In this document: positions 25,017-38,344 of the stretch, one piece after another
Layout of the letters: the number at the start of each line of letters is the position of its first letter
Numbering within the stretch: position 1 is the first letter of the stretch
Assembly (NCBI RefSeq): GCF_963678635.1
Contig: NC_087063.1
Location: forward strand, 39,138,759-39,202,758
Source: Symsagittifera roscoffensis
Taxonomy: Eukaryota; Xenacoelomorpha; Acoela; Convolutidae
Direction of reading: 5' to 3'
Length of the DNA stretch: 64,000 nucleotides
Notes under the pieces: generated by a model
What the model was told of the DNA's origin: nothing
Database searches by the model: none
What the model saw: only the letters and a program-made list of their open reading frames with translations
Program-made: the position numbers and the translations under genes

Positions 25017-25800
25017 AAATTTGAAATTTTTCAACTCGTTTCAAATACTGCAACGGTTTGTTAAAATTTTGATTTTTTTCTGCGAGCTATACCTGCCATG
25101 AATTGTTCCAAATGGTTTTATAGACAAAATCAGTTTCACAAAAATTAAATTTTATAACAAGCTATGCGAGCCTCGAGAATTTTGGAATAATTCAATTTAT
25201 AGACTGAATCAAATCTTAAACAGTTTGATTTTTTTAAAGCAATTATTTGACTTTTGTAGCTTTGAAGTGTTTCAATTATTTGCACAGACTAAATCCTTTT
25301 TAATCTTTGGAATTTTGAAGTTGATCAATCCGTTTTATAGTTTGAATCGGATTGTGAAATTTGAGTTTTTTAAGCAAGCTTATTGAGCTATGAAGTTTTG
25401 AAGTTTTTCAATTCATTTCATCAACTGAATCAGTTTGCGAGAAGATTGAGGTTTTTAACCAAGCATTTCCAGCTGTGAAGATTTTCCATTTTTCCAAGTT
25501 GCTTCATAGACAAAATTGTTTCCCCGATTTTTTTTCTTGCAAGCTACTTAAACTTCAAAAAATTGAGAACATTCAATTTTTCTTATATACTCAATCGGCT
25601 CACAAACATTTTGAGATCTTTAAGCAAGCTATTCGAGCAAGGAATTTATAAACTATTTCAATTCATTTTCTAGAATGAATTGGTTCGAGAAAGCTTTGCG
25701 TTTTTTCAGCAAGTTTTTTGAGCTTTGGAAATTTGAAATATTTCAATTCGTTTCACATACTGCAACGGTTTATTAAAAAAATTGAGTTTTTTCTGCAAGT

Positions 25801-27545
25801 ACTTCAAAGTATGAAACATTCCAAATTTTTTCATAGACAATATCAGTTTCGGAAAAACTTTTGTATTCTTAAACAAGCTATGCGAGCTTCAAAAAAAATG
25901 AAAAATTTCAATTTGTTTCTAGACTGAATCGAATCTTGAACAGTCTGAATTGTTTTAAGCAAGCTTTTTGATATATGAAACTTTGAAGTAATTCAATTCA
26001 TTTCATAGACTGGATCACTTTTGGAAAAATTTGAGTTTTCCAAGCAATCTATTTGACCTTTGAAGTTTTGAAATTAATTAATACAATTCTTAGACTGAAT
26101 CATTTTGGGAAAAGGTTGCGGTTTTCAAACAAGATATTTCAGCTATGAAGGTTTTCACTTTTCCAAGATGTTTTATAGACGAAATTGGTTTCCGCTTTCT
26201 TCATGCAAGCTACTCAAGCTTTAGAAATTGAAAAAAAAATTCTTATTCACTGACTCGGCTCGCAAAAATTTTTAGTATTTTAAGCAAGCTATCCTAGCTT
26301 CTAGCTTTGAAATTTTGAATTATTTCAATTCACTCCCTCGACTGAAACGGTTCGCCAAAAAATCAGTTTTTTAAGCAAGCTGTTTGAACTATGAAACTTT
26401 CAAAATCTTCACTCCATTTTCCAGACTGAATTAGTTCGCGAACACTTAGCGTTTGTTTAAGCAAGTTTTTTGAGCTTTGGAAATTTGAAATATTTCAAGT
26501 CGTTTCACATACTGCAACGGTTTGCTAAAAATTTGAGTTTTTTCTGCAAGCTATACGAGCTATGACTCGTTCCAAATGGTTTTATGGACAAAATAGGATT
26601 CCAAAAAATTAATTTTTGAAACAGGCTATGCGAGCTTCGGAAAAATTTTGAAATAATTCAAAATTTTTTATAGACTGATTGAAATCGCGAACAATTTGAT
26701 TTTTTTATCAAGCTATTCGATTTATGAAGCTTCGACGTATATCAATTCAACTCATAGACTGGATCAGCTTGCCATAAATTTGAAATTTTCAAGTAAGCTA
26801 TTTCAGCTCTGAAGTTTTGAAGTTAACCCATTCAGTTCATAGACCGGATGAGTTTGCGAAACAATTGAGTTGTTCAAGCAAACTATTTGAGCTTTGAAGT
26901 TTTGAAGTTGATAAAAGTTTTAAAGTTTTGAAGTTGAGGTTTCTAAACAAGCTATTTCAGCTGTGAAGATTTTCAATTTTTCCAAGTTGCTCCTTTGACG
27001 AAATTGGTTCCCGATTTTTTTCATGCAAGGTACATCAGTTTAAAAATTAATTGAGAAAATCCAATTTTCTTAAACACTGAATCGCAAAAAACTTTTTTAA
27101 GAAGGCTACTCAAGCTCGGAAAATAAAAACTATTTGAATTCACTTGCTGGACTGTAACGTTTTGCTAAATAGTCAGTTTTTAAGCAAGGTATTTGATCTA
27201 TAAAAATTTCAAGTATATCATTTCATTTTGTAGACTGAATCGGTTCGAGATAAATTTGCGTTCTTTAAGCAAGCTTTTTTAGCTTTGGAGTTTGAATTAT
27301 TTCAGTTCGTTTCAAATACTGCATCGGTTCGCTAAAAGTTTGGGTTTTTTCTGCAAGCATTTCAAACTTTGAAACATTCCAAATGGTTCCATAGACGAAG
27401 TCAGTTTCAGAAAAATTTCAATTTGTTAAACAAACTATGCGACATTCAAAACTTTTGAAATATTTCAAAATTATTTATAGACTGAATCAAATCTTAAACA
27501 GTCTGATTTTTTTTGAGCAAGCTATTTGATATATGAAACTGTGGA
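25801..27545 (+). repeat. Partial diverged third copy of the 3.79-kb unit
   Basis: The stretch starts with the same ACTTCAAAGTATG landmark and keeps the same monomer order as 18,221-19,970, but from about 25,876 substitutions are dense. Homology to the unit fades around 27,545 after GATATATGAAACTGTGGAG. It is probably an older relative rather than part of the recent duplication. Confidence 0.75.
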
Positions 27546-27907
27546 GATTTTCAATTCAATTCATAGACTGGATCAGTTTACGAAAATTTTGAAATTTCTT
27601 GTAAGCTATTTGAGCTCAGAAGTTTTGAAGTTAATCAATTCAATTCATAGACTGATTCAGTTTGCGAAAATGTTGAGGCTTTTAAACAAGCTATTTCAGC
27701 TGTGGAAATTTTCATTTTTTTCCTGTTGCTTCATAGACGAAATTGGTTCACGAAAAGTTGTGAAAAAGTTTCTAATGGGCTGAATCGGTTCGCGAAAAGT
27801 TCTAGTTTTTTAAGCAAGATATTCGAGCTCTGGATTTATGAACTATTTCATTTCACTTCCCAGACTGAAACGGTTCGCCAAATAATCATTTTTTTAAGCA
27901 AATTTTT
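27546..27907 (+). repeat. Irregular satellite monomers
   Basis: F, G, H and I class monomers with a truncated H (27,745-27,800, CACGAAAAGTTGTG). Nothing but satellite is visible. Confidence 0.7.
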
Positions 27908-30730
27908 GATCTATGAATTTTTCAAATATTTTACTTCGTTTTCTTGACTGAATCAATTCGAGAGTATTTTGCGTTTTTCAAGCAAGCATTTTGAGCTTTG
28001 GAAAATTAAAAGAATTCAATTCTTTTCAAATACTGCATCGTTTTGCTAAAAAATTGAGTTTTTTTCGCAAGCAATTCAAACTATGAATCATTGCAAATGG
28101 TTGCCCAGACGAAATCAGTTTCGGAAAAAATTGAATTTCTTAAACAAGCTATGAGTGATTCAAAAATTTTGAAATATTTCAAGGTTGTTTATAGACTGAA
28201 TCAAATCTTCAGCAGTCTTAATTTTTTTAAGCAAGCTATTTGATAAATGATCTTTGAAGTAAATCAATTCATTTCATAGACTGAATCGGTTTGCGAAAAC
28301 GTTGAGAATTTTCAACAAGCTATTTCAGCTGTGAAGATTTTTTTTTATTCAACTCGCTTCATAGACCAAATTGTTTCCCGATTTTTTTCATGCAAGCTAT
28401 TGAAGCTTTAAAAAATTGAGAAAAGTCAATTTTTTTATATACTGAATCGGTTCGCGAGAAATTTTAGTTTTTTAAGGAAGCTACTCGAGCTTTGAAATCA
28501 TCGACTATTTCAATTCAATCCTTGGACTGAAACGGTTCGCCAAATAATCATGTCTTTGAGGAAGCTATTTGATCAATGATTTTTTCAAGTATTTCACTTC
28601 ATTTTCTAGACTGAATCGGTTCGAGATTACTTTGGTTTTTTATGCAAGCTATCTGAGCTTTGAAAATTGAAATATTTCAATTCGTTCTTTATACTGTATC
28701 GGTTCGCTAAAAATTTGAAGTTTTTTCTGCAAGCAATTTAAACTATGAAACAGTCAAACTGGTTTCATAGACGAGATCAGTTTCGGAAAAGTTTTCAATT
28801 TTCAAACATGTTATGCGAGCTTCAAAAAATTTGAATTATTTCAAATTTGTCTATAAACTGAACCGATTCTTCAACAGTCTAAGCTTTCTGAAGTAAGCTA
28901 TTTGATATACGAAACTTTGAAGTAATTCAATTCATTCCATAGATAGGATAAGATTAAGAAAAATTTGAGTTTTCCAAGCAAGCTATTTGAGCTTTCAAGT
29001 TAATCAATTCCTTTCAAAGAATGAGTCAGTTTGCGACAAGGTTAAGGTTTTTAAAACAGCTATTTGAGCTGTGAAGATTTTCATTTTTTCCACTTTGCTT
29101 CATAGACCAAATTGGTTCCCGTTTTTTTTTCATGCAAGCTACTGAAGTTTTAAGAAATTGAGAAAGTCATTTTTCTTAAATACTGAATCGGTTTGCGAAA
29201 AATATTAGATTTTTAAGCAAACTACTCGAGCATTAAAATTATCAACTATTTCAATTCACTCTTCATTCGCCAATTAATTAGTTTTTTGAGCAAGCTATTT
29301 GGTTTATGAATTCTTCAAGTATTTCACTTCATTTTACAGACTGAATGGGTTCGAGACTACTTTGGTTTTTTATGCAAGCTTTTTGAGCTTTGAAACTTGA
29401 ATTAGTTCAATTCGTTCTATATACTGTATCGGTTCGCTAAAAATTTGAGTTTTTTTCTGCAAGCTACATGAGCTATGAAATATTCTAACCGGTTTTATAG
29501 ACAAAGTCAGTTTCCGAAAAGATAAATTTTTAAACAAGCTAAGCGAGCTTTGAGAATTTTGAAATAATTCAAGTTTGTTTCTAGACTGAATCGAATCTTC
29601 AACAGTCTGAATTTTTTTGAGCAATCTGTTTGATATATGATAATTTGAAGTATTTCAATTCAATTCAAAGACTGGATCCGTTTGCGAAAACTTTGAACTT
29701 TCCAAGCAAGCTATTTGAATTCTGAGGTTTTGAAGTTAATCAATTCATGTCATAAACTGGATCAATTTGCAAAATAATTGAGTTTTCAAGCAACTCTTTG
29801 AGCTTTGAAGTCGATCAAATGATTTGAAGTTTTGAATGGATTTGTGAAAATTTGATTTTTTTAAACAATTTATATCAGCTGTGAAGATTTTCATTTTTTC
29901 CAAGTTGCTTCATAGACGAATTTGGTTCCCAATTTTTTTCATGAAGGTTCTCAGCCAATTATTGAGCTTTGAAACTTTGAGATTCTTCAGGTTATATCTG
30001 AGACAAATCAATTCGCGAAAAAATTGAGTTTTTGGGGAAGCTTTTCGAGCTATGAAAAATCGAAATTTTTCCAGTTGGGCCATAGATTTAATCGGTTCGC
30101 AAAAAGTTTGAGTTTTTTAACCAACCTATCCGAGCTATGAATGGTATTTAAGTTTTTAAGCAAGCTACCTGAGCAATGGAAGCTCGAGCTTTTTCAAGTT
30201 ACTTCATAGTCAGATTTGGTTTGCGAAAAATTTTTGTTTTAAAAGCAAACTAGTGGATATTTGAAAAATTAAAAGTAACTGAGTTATTTTGTAGACGGTA
30301 TAGGTTCGCGAAAAAACTGATTATTTAATACAAGCTATTCGAGCTATGAAACTTTGAGATCTTTCAAGTTATTTGATTAACAGATTCAGTTTGAGAGAAA
30401 TGAAATTTTGTAAGTAAGCTATTTGAGCTTAGACAATTCAAGTTTTTTTTAAAGACTTTTTTTCAAAATTTTACAGCTCAAGTTGTTTTATAGACAAAAT
30501 CATTTCCCGAAAACTTTTAATTTTTTTAAGCAAACTATTGGAGCCTTGAAATTTTGAATTATTTCAATTCACTTCCTAGACTGAAATGGTTCGCCAAGTA
30601 ATTAGTTTGTTAAGCAAGGATTTCAAAGTTTTAGTTTCTTAAGCAGAGTAATTGAGCTATAAAAAGTTGAAAAATTTCAAGTGTATCAAAAGAATGAACC
30701 AGTTCTAACAAATTTGACTTTTTCTGCAAG
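27908..30730 (+). repeat. Older ~2.8-kb duplication, copy 1
   Basis: The stretch runs from GATCTATGAATTTTTCAAATATTTTAC to GACTTTTTCTGCAAG. It shares a monomer-by-monomer order with 31,763-34,599, at an offset of 3,855 bp early and 3,487 bp later, with many substitutions. It includes the divergent monomers of 29,930-30,640. About 360 bp present in copy 2 (34,145-34,497) is absent here. The jump is at about 30,620, where AAGGATTTCA joins AAGTTTTAGTTTC. Confidence 0.78.
29930..30640 (+). repeat. Divergent monomer island 1
   Basis: The monomers keep the AAGCAAGCTA...TTCGCGAAAA frame but differ strongly from classes A-I (GTTCTCAGCCAATTATTGAGC, TTCAGGTTATATCTGAGAC, CAGTTGGGCCATAG). The only close partner is 33,410-34,130. 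They may represent an older satellite lineage. Confidence 0.7.
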
Positions 30731-31762
30731 CTATTCGAGCGATGAATCGTTCCAAAACGTTTTAAAGACAAAACCAGCTTACGCAAAATTAAATTTTGAA
30801 ACAAGCTATGCGAGCTTCGAGAAATTTGATATAATTCAAAAGTATTTATAGACTGATTAAAATCGCAAAGAGTTTGATTTTTTTGAGCAAGCTATTTGAT
30901 TTATGAAGCTTTGAAGTATTTCAATTCAATTCATAGACTGGATCAGTTTGCAAAAAATTTGAGTTTTTCAAGCAAACTGATTGAGCTTTGAAGTTTTGAA
31001 GTTGATAAAAGTTTTAAAGTTTTGAAGTTGAGGTTTTTGTACAAGCTATTTCAGCTGTGAAGTTTTTCAATTTTTCCAAATTGCTTCTTTGACGAAATTG
31101 GTTCCCGATTTTTTTTTCATGCAAGGTACGTGAGCTTAAAAAATTGAGAAAATTCAATTTCTTATATACTGAATCGGTTCGCGAAAAATTTTAATTTTTT
31201 AAGAAAGCTACTCAAGCTTTGAAAATAAGAACTATTTGATTTCACTTCCTAGACTGAAACGTTTTGCCAAATAGTCAGTTTTTAGGCAAGGTTTTTGATA
31301 TATGAAAATTTCAAGTTTTTCGCTTCATTTTCTAGAGTGAATCGGTTCGAGATTACTTTGCATTCTTTAAGCAAGCTTTTTGAGCTTTGGAATTTGAAAT
31401 ATTTCAGTTCGTTTCAAATAATGCATCGGTTCGCTAAATGTTTGAAATTTTTTTGCAAGCATTTCAAACTATGAAACATTCCAAATGGTTTCATAGACGA
31501 AGTCAGTTTCGGAAAAGTTTCAAATTCTAAAACAAGCTACGCTAGCTTCAAAAATTTTGAAATGTTTTAAAATTGTTTATAGACCGAATCAAATCTTAAA
31601 CAGTCTAAATTTTTTTGAGCAAGCTATTTTTTATATGAAACTGTGAAGATATTCAATTCAATTCATAGAGTGGATCAGTTTGCGAAAAAAATTGAGCTTT
31701 TCAAGCAAGCTAATTAAGCTTTGAAGTTGACCAATTCATTTCATAGTTTCATTTCATTTCAT
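30731..31762 (+). repeat. Satellite segment related to the 3.0-kb unit
   Basis: C to G monomers and following cassette resemble 16,010-17,000 and 26,560-27,540 (GTTGATAAAAGTTTTAAAG; GCAAGGTACGTGAGC). No gene is visible. Confidence 0.7.
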
Positions 31763-34599
31763 GATCTATCAAATTTTCAAATATTTTACTTCGTTTTCTA
31801 GAGTGAATCAGTTTGAGAAGAGTTTGCGTTTTTCAAGCAAGCATTTTGAGCTTTGGAAAGTTGAAAGAAATCAATTCGTTTCAAATACTGCATCGCAAGC
31901 AATTCAAACTATGAAACAGTCCAAATGGTTGTCTAGACAAAACCAGTTTCGGAAAAAATTTAATTTCTCAAACAAACTATGAGAGTTTCAAAAACTTTGA
32001 AATAATTCAAGTTTGTTTATAGACTGAATCAAATCTTCAACAGTCTGAATTTTTTTAAGCAAGCTATTTGATAAATGAAACTTTGAAGTAAATCAATTCA
32101 TTTTAAAGACTGAATCGGTTTGCGAAAGGGTTGAGAATTTTAAACAAGCTACTTCAGATGTGAAGATTTCCATTTTTTTCAGGTTGCTTCATAGACTAAA
32201 TTGGTTCCCATTTTTTTCATGCAAGCTACTCAAGCTTCAAAAAACTGAGAAAAATCAAATTTTCTTATATACTGAATCGGTTCGCGAAAAATATTAGCTT
32301 TTTAAGCAAGCTACTCGAGCTTTGAAATCGTCAACTATTTCAATTCATTCCTTGGACTGAAACGGTTCACCAAATAATCAATTCTTTAAGCAAGCTATTT
32401 GATCGATGAGTTTTTCAAGTACTTCACTTCATTCTCTAGACTGAATCGGTTCGAGAATACTTTGGTTTTTTATGCAAGCTTTCTGAGCTTTGAAAATTGA
32501 AGTATTTCAATTCGTTCTATATACTGTATCGGTTCGCTATAAGCTCGAGTTTTTTTTGCAAGCAATTCAAACTATGAAACACTCAAATTGGGTTCATAGA
32601 CGAAATCAGTTTCGGAAAATTTTGATGTCCTAAACATGCTATGCGAGTTTCAAAAAATTTAAAATAATTCAAATTTGTTTAAAAACTGAACCAATTCTTC
32701 AACAGTCCGAGCTTTCTGAAGTATGCTATTTGATATAGGAATCTTTGAAGTAATTCAGTTCATTCCATAAATACGATCAGATTAAGAAAAATTTGATTTG
32801 AGTTTTCCAAGCAAGCTATTTGAGCTTTGAAGTTATTCAATTCTTTTCATGGACTGAATCCGTTTGCGAAAAGCTTTTAGAGGTTTTTAAACCAGCTATT
32901 TGATATGTGAAGATTATCATTTTTTCCAACTTGCTTCATAGACAAAATTGGTTCCCGTTTTTTTTTCATGCAAGCTACTGAAATTTTAAAAATTGTGAAA
33001 AATTTCTTATATACTGAATCGGTTCGCAAAAAATTTAAGATTTTTAAGCAAGCTACTCGAGCTTTGAAATTATCAACTATTTCAATTCACCCTGCACTGA
33101 AACGGTTCGCCAAATAATCAGTCTTTTGAGCAAGCTATTTGGTTTATGAAATTTTCTAGTATTTCTCTTCATTTTCTAGACTCGAAACCACTTTCTAGAT
33201 TTCGAGACCACTTTGTTTTTTTATGAAAAATTTTTGAGCTTTGAAATTTGAAATATGTCAATTCGTTCTATATACTGTATCGGTTCGCTAAAAGTTTGAG
33301 TTTTTTCTGCAAGCTACTAGAGCTATGACACATTCCAACTGGTTTCTTAGACAAAGTCAGTTTCCGAAAAGTTAAATTTTAATCAAGCTAGTTGCTTCAT
33401 AGACAAATTTGGTTCCCAATTTTTTTCATGAAGGTTCTCAGCCAGTTTTTGAGCTTTGAATTTTTGAGATTCTTCAAGTTATATCTGAGACAAATCAAAT
33501 CGCGAAAAAATTGAGTTTTTTAGAGGAAGCTTTTGGAGCTAAGAAAAATTGATATTTTTCCAGTTGGGCCATAGATTAAATCGGTTCGCAAAAAGTTTGA
33601 GTTCCTTAACCAACCTATCCGAGCTATGAGGTTTTGAGATTTTTTAAGGTATTTCATAGACGGAAAAGTATTTAAGCAAGCTACCTGAGCAATGGAAGCT
33701 CGAGCTATTTCAAGTTACTTCATAGTCAGATTTGGTTTGCAAAATATTTTTGTTTCTAAAGCAAACTAGTCGATATTTAAAAAATTAAAAGTATCTAAGT
33801 TTTTTTGTAAACGGTATAGGTTCGCGAAAAAACTGATTATTTAATACAAGCTATTCGAGCTATGAAACTTTGAGATCTTTCAAGTTATTTGATTAACAGA
33901 TTCAGTTTGAGAGAAATGAAGTTTTGTAAGCAAGCTATTTGAGCTTAAACAATTCAAGTTTTTCTATAGACTTTTTTTCAAAATTTTACAGCTCAAGTTG
34001 TTTCATAGACAAAATCGTTTCCCGAAAACTTTTAATTTTTTTAAGCAAACTATTCGAGCGTTGAAATTTTGAATTATTTCAATTCACTTCCTAGACTGAA
34101 ATGGTTCGCCAAGTAATTAGTTTGTTCAGCAAGGATTTCATCTATGAAATTTTCAAGTATTCACTTCATTTTCTAGAATGAATCGGTTCGCGTTTTTTAA
34201 GCAACCTTTTTTCTCTTTGGAAATTTAAAGTAATTCAATTCGTTCATATACTGCATCACTTTGCTAAAAAATCGAGTTTTTTCTGCAAGTTCTTCAAGCT
34301 TCCAAGTTTGAAATATTTCAAGTTTTCTAATAGACTAAATCTTTTTTTTATAATTTTGAATTTTTCAGTAAAATAGTTAGGTCATTTCAAGTCATTTTAT
34401 AAACGGAACCGGTTTGCAATTTACTATGCAAATTTTTAAGCCAGCTAATTTCTGATATTTTTCTTTTTAGTTCTTAAATTGAATCGATTTGCGAAAATTT
34501 TAGTTTCTTAAGCAGAATAATTGAGCTATAAAAAGTTGAAAAATTTCAAGTGTATCAAAAAAATGAATCAGTTTTAAAAAATTTGACTTTTTTTGCAAG
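31763..34599 (+). repeat. Older ~2.8-kb duplication, copy 2
   Basis: Partner of 27,908-30,730. It lacks about 360 bp found in copy 1. At 33,384 a D-class start (TTTTAATCAAGCTA) runs directly into a G-class GTTGCTTCATAGAC, where copy 1 has D, E and F monomers between. Each copy therefore has its own private deletion. Confidence 0.78.
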
Positions 34600-35640
34600 A
34601 ACTTTGAGCTATGAATCTTTGAGTTAGTTCAAGCTGTTTCTTAGACAAAATCGTTTCCTGATAAAAATCTTAGTTTTTAAGCAGGCTATTGAGCTTTAGA
34701 ACTTGAAACATTGCAAGCAAGTAAGTTAGTACACCGCATCAGTTTTTTGAAAAAATTAAAGTTTTTCAAGCGAGCTATTTGAGCTTTATAAACTTGAAAT
34801 ATTTCTTCTCATTTCTTAAAGTGAATCGATTTGCGAAAGTTTTAGTTTCCGAAGCAAACTAATTGAGCTATAAAAAGTTGAAAAGTTTCAAGTGTATCAA
34901 AAGATTGAATCAGTTCTTAAAAATTTGAAATTTTTGCAAGAGCTTTGAGCAATGAATCCTTGAATTAATCCAAGTTGTTTCATAGACGAAATTGTTTCCT
35001 GAAGGCAGGCTTTTGAGCTTTAAAAATTGAAGTATTGCAAGCAAGTGTATTAGTACACCGCATCAGTTTTTTTTTTAATTTAAATTTTTTAAGCAAGCCA
35101 TTTGCGCTTTGAAAAATTAAATATTTCTTTTTAGTTCATAAATTGAATTGATTTGCAAAAGTCCTAATTTTTTAAGCAAACTAATTGAGCTATAAAATTT
35201 GAAAGTTTCAAGTGTATTAAAAGACTGAATCAGTTCTTAAAAAAATGATTTTTTTTTTCAAACTGTTTGAGCTTTGAATCTTTGAAACATTCAAGTTGGT
35301 TTCATAGACAAAATTGATTCCCTACAAACTTCGGATTTTTTAACTTAGCCATTCGAGCTTTAAAAACTTGCAACATTGGAAGTGTATGAGTTCACTGGGT
35401 CAGTTCTTTAAGGTTTTATGTTTCTTGAAGCAACTTTTTTGAGCCTCAAAAACTTGAAATGTTTCAATTCGTTTTATATACTGAATCGGTTCGCTGAAAG
35501 CTTGATTTCTTTCTGCAAGCTATTCAAGCTAAGAAACTCTGAATGATTCCAACTGCTTAGAATGAAATCGGATCCCAAAGAATTTTAAAATTTAAAACAA
35601 GCTTCAAAATTTTCAAAGATTTCAAATTTATTTAAAGACT
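33410..35640 (+). repeat. Divergent monomer island 2
   Basis: An extended run of strongly diverged monomers (for example GTATTAGTACACCGCATCAG and ATTGGAAGTGTATGAG). The first 720 bp match 29,930-30,640. The rest is repeated only in the 4.07-kb duplicate at 38,345. Some monomers have lost the TTCGCGAA box. Confidence 0.72.
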
Positions 35641-38344
35641 GTTTCAAGTAGTCTTTTCAAAGAAGCTACTTGATTAAAGAAACTTTGAACTAATTAATTT
35701 CTTTCATAGAATGAATCGGTTTGCAAAAAAATTTAGTTCTTCAAGCAAACTATTTGACCTTTAAAGTTTTGAAGTTTTTCAATTCATTTCATAGACTGAA
35801 TCGGTTTGCGCATAGACTGAATCGGTTCAAGCAAAATATTTGAGCTTTAATGTTTTGAAGTTAATGAACTCAATTCATAGATTGAAACAATTTGCGAAAA
35901 AGTGAGGTTTTTAAAAAAACCATTTCAGCTGTGAAGCGTTTCAATTTTCCAAGTCGTTTCATAGACGAAATTGATTCATAGACGAAATTGGCATGATATT
36001 TTTTCAAGCAAGATTTTAGAAAATCAAATTTTCTTATAAACTGAATCGGTTCACAGTTTTTTTAAAGCAAGCTATTCGGCTTTTGAAATTTTGAATTATT
36101 TTGTTTGTTTTTCTGGACTGACGGTTCGCAATTAATCAGTTTTTTAAACAAGCTATTTGATCTGTGAAACTTTCAAGTATTTCACTTCGTTTTCCTGACT
36201 GCATCGGTTCGCAAATACTTCGAGAATTTTAAAGCAAGCTTTTTGAGCTTTGGAAATTTGAAACATTTCATTTCGTTTCATTTACTGCAACGGTTCGCTT
36301 GAACATTGAGTTTTTTGCAAGCTGTACGAGCTGTGAAACATTCCAAATGGTTATATAAACAAAATCAATTTGCGAAAAGTTAAATTTTTAAACAAGCTAT
36401 TCGAGCTTCAAGAATCTTGAACTAATTCAATTTTTTTTATAGACTGATTCGAATCTTCAGCATTTTGAATTTTTGTGAGCAAGCTATTTGATATATTTCA
36501 ATTTAAATCAGAGGCTGGACCAGTTTGCGAGAAAAGTGAATTTTTCAAGAAAACAATTTGAGCTTTGGAGTTTTGAAGTTGGCCAATTCACGTTATAGTT
36601 TGAATCGGCTTGTGAAAACTTGAGTTTTTCAAGCAAGCTTATTGAGCTATGAAGTTTTGAAGTTAATCGATTCGTTTCATCGTCTGAATCAGTTTGCAAA
36701 AAGATTGAGGTTTTTAAATAAGCATTTCCATTTTTACAAGTTGATTCATAGACGAAATTGGTTCTCGATTTTTTTCTTGCAAGCTACTCAAGCTTCCAAA
36801 AATTGAGAACATTAAAACTTACTTATATACTGAATCGGTTAACGAAAGCTTTGAGATCATTAAGCAAGCTATTCGAGCTTTGAAACTATGAACTATTTCA
36901 GTTCACTTCCTAGACTGAAATGGTTCGTGAAATAATCAGTTTCTTAAGCAAACTGTTTGATCTATGAATTTTTCAAGTATTTCACTTCATTTTCTAGACT
37001 GAATCGGTTCGAGAAAACTTAGCGTTTTTTAAACAAGCCTTTTGAGCTTTGCAAAACTGAAAGACTTCAATTCGTTTCATATGATGCATCGGTTTGCTAA
37101 AAATTTGAGTTTTTTCTGCAAGCAGTTCAAATTATGAAACGCTCCAAATCATTTAATAGACAAATCAATTTCTGAACAACTTTGAAATCTTAAACAAGAT
37201 ATGCGAGCTTCAAAAATTTTGAAAAACTCTAGACTGAATCGAATCTTCAACAGTCTGAATTTTTTTAAGGAAGCTAATTGATATATGAAACTTTCAATTC
37301 ATTTGATAGACTGGATCAGTATAAGAAAAAATTGAGTTTTCCAAGCAAGATGTTTGAGCTTTGAAATTTTGAAATTAATCAATTCAATTCATAGACTGAA
37401 TCAGTTTGCAAAAAGGTTAAGGTTTTCAATTTTCGAAGTTGTTTCATAGACAAAAATGGTTCCTGGTTTGTTTTTCCCGATACTCGAGCTTTAAAAAATT
37501 TTTAAAAAAATCAAATTTTCTTAATTACTGACTCGGCTCGCAAAATGTTTTAAGTTTTTTAAGCAAGTTGTTCCAGCTTTGAAACTTTGAATTGGTTCAA
37601 TTCATTTCCTAGACTGAAACGGTTTGCCAAAATATCAGTTTCTTAAACAAGCTATTTGATCAAACTTTCAAGTTCTTCACTTCATTTTCTAGACTGAATT
37701 AGTTTGCGAACATTTTGCGTTTTTTAAGCAAGCTTTTTGAGCTTTGGAAATTTGAAAAAATCCAAATCGTTTCATATACTGTATCGGTTCGCTAAAAACT
37801 GAGTTTTTTTTGCAACCTATACGAGCTATGAATCATTCCAAATGGTTTATTAGACAAAATCAGTTTCCGAAAAATTAAATTTCAAAACAAGCTATGCAAG
37901 CTACGAGAAATATGAAATAAATCAAATAATTTTTAGATGATTCAAAACTTAAACAGTTTGGTTTTTTTGAGCAAGCTATTTGATTTATGAAGCTTTGAAG
38001 TATTTCAATTCAATTCATAGATTGGATCAGTTGGCGAAAAGATTGAAATTTCCAAGCAAGCTATTTGAATTCTGAGGTTTTGAAGTTAATCAATTCATGT
38101 CATAAACTGGATCAATTTGCAAAATAATTGAGTTTTTCAAGCAACTCTTTGAGCTTTGAAATTGAAGTTTCCAAGCAAGCTATTTGAATTCTGAAGTTTT
38201 AAAGTGAACCAATTCATTTCGTAGACTGGATCAGTTTGCGAAACAATTGAGTTTTTCAAGCCAGCTATTTGAGCTTTGAAATTGAAGTTGATCAATTCTT
38301 TTCATCGATTGAGTCACTTTGCGAAAAGCTTGAGGTTTTTAAAC
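34271..38344 (+). repeat. 4.07-kb tandem duplicate, copy 1
   Basis: The unit begins ATCGAGTTTTTTCTGCAAG and is repeated about 4,073 bp downstream with very few differences (for example TGAGTTCACTGGG at 35,387 against TGATTTCACTGGG in copy 2). It includes divergent monomers, a cassette at 35.6-37.8 kb and a short duplication of GCATAGACTGAATCGGTT near 35,800 shared by both copies. Confidence 0.92.

Larger units (their letters stand above)
22010..25800 (+). repeat. 3.79-kb tandem duplicate, copy 2
   Basis: Near-identical to 18,221-22,009, including the nested 758-bp duplication. The clearest difference is at the end of the second 758-bp copy. There copy 1 re-enters AGTTTGAATTG (21,227) while copy 2 has AAATTTGAAATTTTTCAAC (25,017). 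This suggests a later local gene-conversion or recombination tract. Confidence 0.9.

Noticed and set aside
20301-25064. Repeated 71-83-codon open frames (20,301; 21,059; 24,090; 24,849) as a small protein family
   Set aside because: They sit at exactly 758 and 3,789-bp spacings, so the identity comes from DNA duplication. The monomer period is not a multiple of three, the frames cross monomers, and composition is what the repeat dictates (Phe, Leu, Lys, Ser rich).
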